Source: Salibaculum sp031581025 (GTDB taxonomy: Bacteria > Pseudomonadota > Alphaproteobacteria > Rhodobacterales > Rhodobacteraceae). From it: a stretch of 64,000 nucleotides of DNA. The stretch is taken from the NCBI RefSeq assembly GCF_031581025.1, contig NZ_JAVLCA010000008.1, one strand, 5' to 3'. The notes under the pieces are model-generated. The model was given only the letters and a program-made list of their open reading frames with translations. It ran no database searches and was not told where the DNA came from. This document shows positions 61,323 to 64,000 of this stretch, piece after piece (the first letter of the stretch is position 1; every line of letters starts with the position of its first letter). Position numbers and translations under genes: made by a program.

Positions 61323-62630
61323 TCAGAGGCCCAGCCGGTCGCGCAGGGCATACCAGGTCATGGCCAGCGTCAGCAGTGGCGCGCGCAGGGCCGCGCCGCC
61401 GGGGAAGGGGGGCACGGGCAACGCCGCGAAGGTGTCGAAGCGGCCCGCACGGCCCTGCACCGCCTCGGCCATGAGTTTGCCGGCCAGGCCGGCCAGCGCC
61501 ACGCCGTGGCCGGAAAATCCCCCGGCGCTCAGCACGCCCTCGCCGGCCCGCGTCACCAGCGGCAGGCGTGTCATGGTAATTCCCAGGGTGCCGCCCCAGG
61601 TGTGGGTTATACCCACGCCGCCCAGTTGCGGGAACATCGCCTCCATCCGTTTGCGCAACTGCGGCTCGACCTTTTGCGGGAAAGCGAGGGAGTAGTTCTC
61701 GCACCCGCCGAACAGCAGGCGCTTGTCCTCGGACAGGCGAAAGTAATTGACCACGAACTTGCTGTCGGCGCAGGCGATATCCTCGGCCAGCACCTGCGCG
61801 GCGCGGTCGCCCAGCGGTTCGGTGGCCGCCATGAAGGAATTCAGCGGCATGGTCCGCGCCGCGATGCGGCCAGTGAGGTTGGTCAGATAGCCGTTGCCCG
61901 CCAGTAGCACGTGGTCCGCCGTGACCCGGCCCGATCCGGTGTGCAGCTCGGCCGGGCGGCCCGGCCCGAGGTCGAGCACCTCTGAGCGTTCGTGGATCAC
62001 CGCGCCCGCCTTTTCCACCGCCCGCGCCAGCCCCAGCGCATAGCGCAGCGGGTGGATGTGCCCCGCGCCCCGGTCGATCACGCCGCCGCGGTAGCGCGGC
62101 GATTTCACCACGCGTTGGAAGGGCTGCGCGGCCAGCGGTTCGATCCGGTCGTAGCCATAGGTCCGGGCGAGGTCCTCGGCCGCGTCGTGCAGGGCGGCGG
62201 CCTCGGCCACGGAATAGGCGCCATGGGCCACACCGGGCTTGAAGGGCGCGTCGGGGGCATGGGCGGCGGCCAGATCACGCAGCAGCTGCTTGGCCTCTTC
62301 GGTCATGTCCCAGAGCGCCCGCGCCGGGCCTTCGCCGACCCGCGCGCGCAGCCAGCGCATGTCCTTGTTGAACCCCGTGCCGACCTGGCCGCCGTTGCGC
62401 CCCGAGGCGCCCCAGCCCACGCGGTGTGCGTCCAGCACGATCACCGACAACCCCGCCTGGGCCAGGTGCAGCGCCGCCGTGAGCCCGCAGAACCCCGCGC
62501 CGACCACGCAGACATCCGCGCGCTGTGCACCGCGCAGCCCGGGCCGTTCCGGCGGAATCGGGGTGCTGGCGGCATAACAGCTTTCGGGGTAGGTGGCCGG
62601 CCGGTCGTTGCGATAAAGCGGATTGGGCAT
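61323..62630 (-). CDS. FAD-dependent amine oxidoreductase (gamma-glutamylputrescine oxidase-like)
   Basis: 435 residues of the DAO family. The FAD motif VVGAGFCGLTAALHLAQAGL lies at about 45-64, preceded by a 40-residue lead (SCYAASTPIPPERPGL) as in PuuB. The C-terminal DAO end has SAGGFSGHGVALAGLAGK. With the glutamine synthetase-like gene it resembles puuB-puuA of the putrescine pathway, in which gamma-glutamylated amine is oxidised. It overlaps that gene by one base (TGATG). Other gamma-glutamylated amines are possible substrates. Confidence 0.85.
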   Translation of the reverse strand: MPNPLYRNDRPATYPESCYAASTPIPPERPGLRGAQRADVCVVGAGFCGLTAALHLAQAGLSVIVLDAHRVGWGASGRNGGQVGTGFNKDMRWLRARVGEGPARALWDMTEEAKQLLRDLAAAHAPDAPFKPGVAHGAYSVAEAAALHDAAEDLARTYGYDRIEPLAAQPFQRVVKSPRYRGGVIDRGAGHIHPLRYALGLARAVEKAGAVIHERSEVLDLGPGRPAELHTGSGRVTADHVLLAGNGYLTNLTGRIAARTMPLNSFMAATEPLGDRAAQVLAEDIACADSKFVVNYFRLSEDKRLLFGGCENYSLAFPQKVEPQLRKRMEAMFPQLGGVGITHTWGGTLGITMTRLPLVTRAGEGVLSAGGFSGHGVALAGLAGKLMAEAVQGRAGRFDTFAALPVPPFPGGAALRAPLLTLAMTWYALRDRLGL

Positions 62631-63985
62631 CAGACGTTCAAAAGCAGGTGTTCGCGTTCCCAGGGGCTGATGACCTGGAGAAACTCCTCGTATTCCGCCC
62701 GTTTGACGATGGAATAGACCCGCGCGAACTCGGGGCCCAGGACCTCTTGCATGGCCATGTTGGCGTCAAAAAGCTCCAGCGCTGCGCCGAGCCCCTGGGG
62801 CAGGTCGGGCTGGCCGTCATAGGCATCTCCGCGATAGCTCTTGTCGGCCCAGAGTTCCTGCGTCAGCCCGAGGAAACCGGCGGCGAGCGAGGCCGCGATG
62901 CACAGGTAGGGATTGCAGTCCATACCCGCGACGCGGTTCTCGATGCGGCGCGCGGCCGGGTCGCTCAGGGGTACGCGCAGGCCGGTGGTGCGGTTGTCGC
63001 GGCCCCATTCCAGGTTGATCGGCGCGGCGTGGTCGCGGACGTAGCGGCGATAGCTGTTCACATAGGGTGCCATCAGCGCAATGACCGAGGGCAGATGCGT
63101 CTGCAGCCCACCGATGAACTGATAGAAGGCGTCGGTTTCGCCGCCATTGGGGCCGGTGAAGAGATTGCCGCCCTCGGCGTCGAGAACCGAGTGATGCACG
63201 TGCATGGCGCTGCCCGGCTCGCCCTCGATGGGCTTGGCCATGAAGGTGGCAAAACAGTCGTGCTTCAATGCCGCCTCGCGCAGCAGGCGTTTGAAGAAAA
63301 AGACCTCGTCTGCCAGCTTGACCGGGTTGCCGTGGCGCAGGTTGATCTCGAGTTGCCCGGCGCCGCCTTCCTGGGTGATGCCGTCGATCTCGAAGCCCTG
63401 GATCTCGGCGAATTCGTAGATGTCGTCGATGACCGGGCCATAGTCGTCGACCGCCGACATGGAATAGGCCTGTCGCGCGGCGGCAGGCCGTCCCGAGCGG
63501 CCCATCATCGGCGTGATCCGCTTGGCCGGGTCGGTGTTGCGCGCGACCAGGAAGAATTCCATCTCGGGGGCCACCACCGGTGTCCAGCCCTGGCGCTCGT
63601 AGAGGGCCACAACCCGCTTGAGCACGTTGCGCGGGGCGAAGGGAATCGGCACGCCCTTCTGGTCATAGGCGTCGTGTATCACCTGCAGGGTGCCGTCGTC
63701 GGCCCAGGGCACCGCCGTGGCCGTCGACAGGTCGGAATAGAGCACCATGTCCGGCTCGGTGAAGCCCTCGTCGCCCGCAGCCTCGCCCCAGCCGCCGGTG
63801 ATGGTCTGAAAGAAGATCGAGTTGGGCAGGTGGAACTTCTGCATCTTCTCCCACTTGGAGGCGGGCACGGCCTTGCCCCGGGCGATGCCGGGCAGATCGG
63901 CGATCATGCATTCGACCTCGTCCAGCGGATGAGCCTCGGCATAGCGCTGCGCGGCGGCGGGGATGCGATCGAACCAGTTGGTCAT
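62630..63985 (-). CDS. glutamine synthetase-family enzyme (gamma-glutamylpolyamine synthetase-like)
   Basis: 451 residues. The glutamine synthetase fold is shown by the beta-Grasp N-terminus, VAPEMEFFLVAR, GAGQLEINLRHGNP, the HVHHSVLDAEGGN segment with metal His, and the ADP/glutamate loop near NRTTGLRVP. Sequence and length match PuuA-type gamma-glutamyl-amine ligases more than ammonia-assimilating GlnA; no adenylylation-site Tyr motif is seen. It couples glutamate to putrescine or another amine with ATP. The complete gene lies 15 bases from the window end. Confidence 0.88.
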   Translation of the reverse strand: MTNWFDRIPAAAQRYAEAHPLDEVECMIADLPGIARGKAVPASKWEKMQKFHLPNSIFFQTITGGWGEAAGDEGFTEPDMVLYSDLSTATAVPWADDGTLQVIHDAYDQKGVPIPFAPRNVLKRVVALYERQGWTPVVAPEMEFFLVARNTDPAKRITPMMGRSGRPAAARQAYSMSAVDDYGPVIDDIYEFAEIQGFEIDGITQEGGAGQLEINLRHGNPVKLADEVFFFKRLLREAALKHDCFATFMAKPIEGEPGSAMHVHHSVLDAEGGNLFTGPNGGETDAFYQFIGGLQTHLPSVIALMAPYVNSYRRYVRDHAAPINLEWGRDNRTTGLRVPLSDPAARRIENRVAGMDCNPYLCIAASLAAGFLGLTQELWADKSYRGDAYDGQPDLPQGLGAALELFDANMAMQEVLGPEFARVYSIVKRAEYEEFLQVISPWEREHLLLNV

Positions 63986-64000
63986 GCGGGCACGTGGGCG

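Overview
The window reads as chromosomal DNA of an alphaproteobacterium of the Rhodobacteraceae (Rhodobacter/Roseobacter group). The DNA is GC-rich and densely coded. It carries the Rhodobacter-type polyol operon (smo genes plus mtlK), the rhizobial/rhodobacterial glpD-glpSTPQUV-glpK glycerol operon, a phaZ-phaC-phaP-phaR polyhydroxyalkanoate locus, and family-typical small proteins (DUF1127, DUF2892, IalB). No species can be named from sequence alone. I see no phage, insertion sequence, plasmid replication gene or CRISPR array.

Layout. 1-3 kb: 3' part of a tRNA-Arg(CCG), then a Tat-exported GMC dehydrogenase with a ferredoxin-like Cys cluster and its small partner subunit. 3-10.7 kb: polyol (sorbitol/mannitol) operon with ABC transporter, two dehydrogenases and a LacI-type regulator, with a tandem operator. 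10.9-16.1 kb: envelope genes (DUF882 protein, L,D-transpeptidase, lpxD, a dedicated ACP and a ketosynthase). 16.1-23.2 kb: IalB, a candidate small RNA, CorC-like protein, xerD, an unknown exported protein and a 51-residue protein, then aroK-aroB. 23.2-30.8 kb: ssb, DUF2892, a Crp/Fnr regulator, valine-catabolism genes (3-hydroxyisobutyryl-CoA hydrolase, an internally deleted mmsB, mmsA with a divergent LysR gene) and a carboxylate-amine ligase. 30.8-33.6 kb: CBS protein, coaD, DUF1127, gap.

34-45.3 kb: glycerol/glycerol-3-phosphate operon followed by fructose-1,6-bisphosphatase and an iron-type alcohol dehydrogenase. 45.5-48.3 kb: a chimeric in-frame remnant of hydantoinase/oxoprolinase genes hyuA and hyuB, then acetoacetyl-CoA synthetase. 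48.4-54 kb: cspA, an ArsC-like protein, thrS, a hydrolase and an MFS transporter. 54-58.7 kb: PHA depolymerase, synthase, phasin and repressor with clear PhaR-type operators. 59-64 kb: LysR regulator, DegT aminotransferase and a puuB-puuA-like polyamine pair.

Metabolically the window links uptake and oxidation of polyols and glycerol with gluconeogenesis (fbp, gap), branched-chain amino acid breakdown, ketone-body activation and carbon storage as PHA. The observations I would follow up first are the candidate ncRNA at 16905-16966, the two genes shortened by clean in-frame deletions (mmsB, hyuA/hyuB), the asymmetric ATP sites of GlpS/GlpT, the PhaR operator that exactly fills the phaP promoter spacer, and a dispersed intergenic repeat present in three copies.
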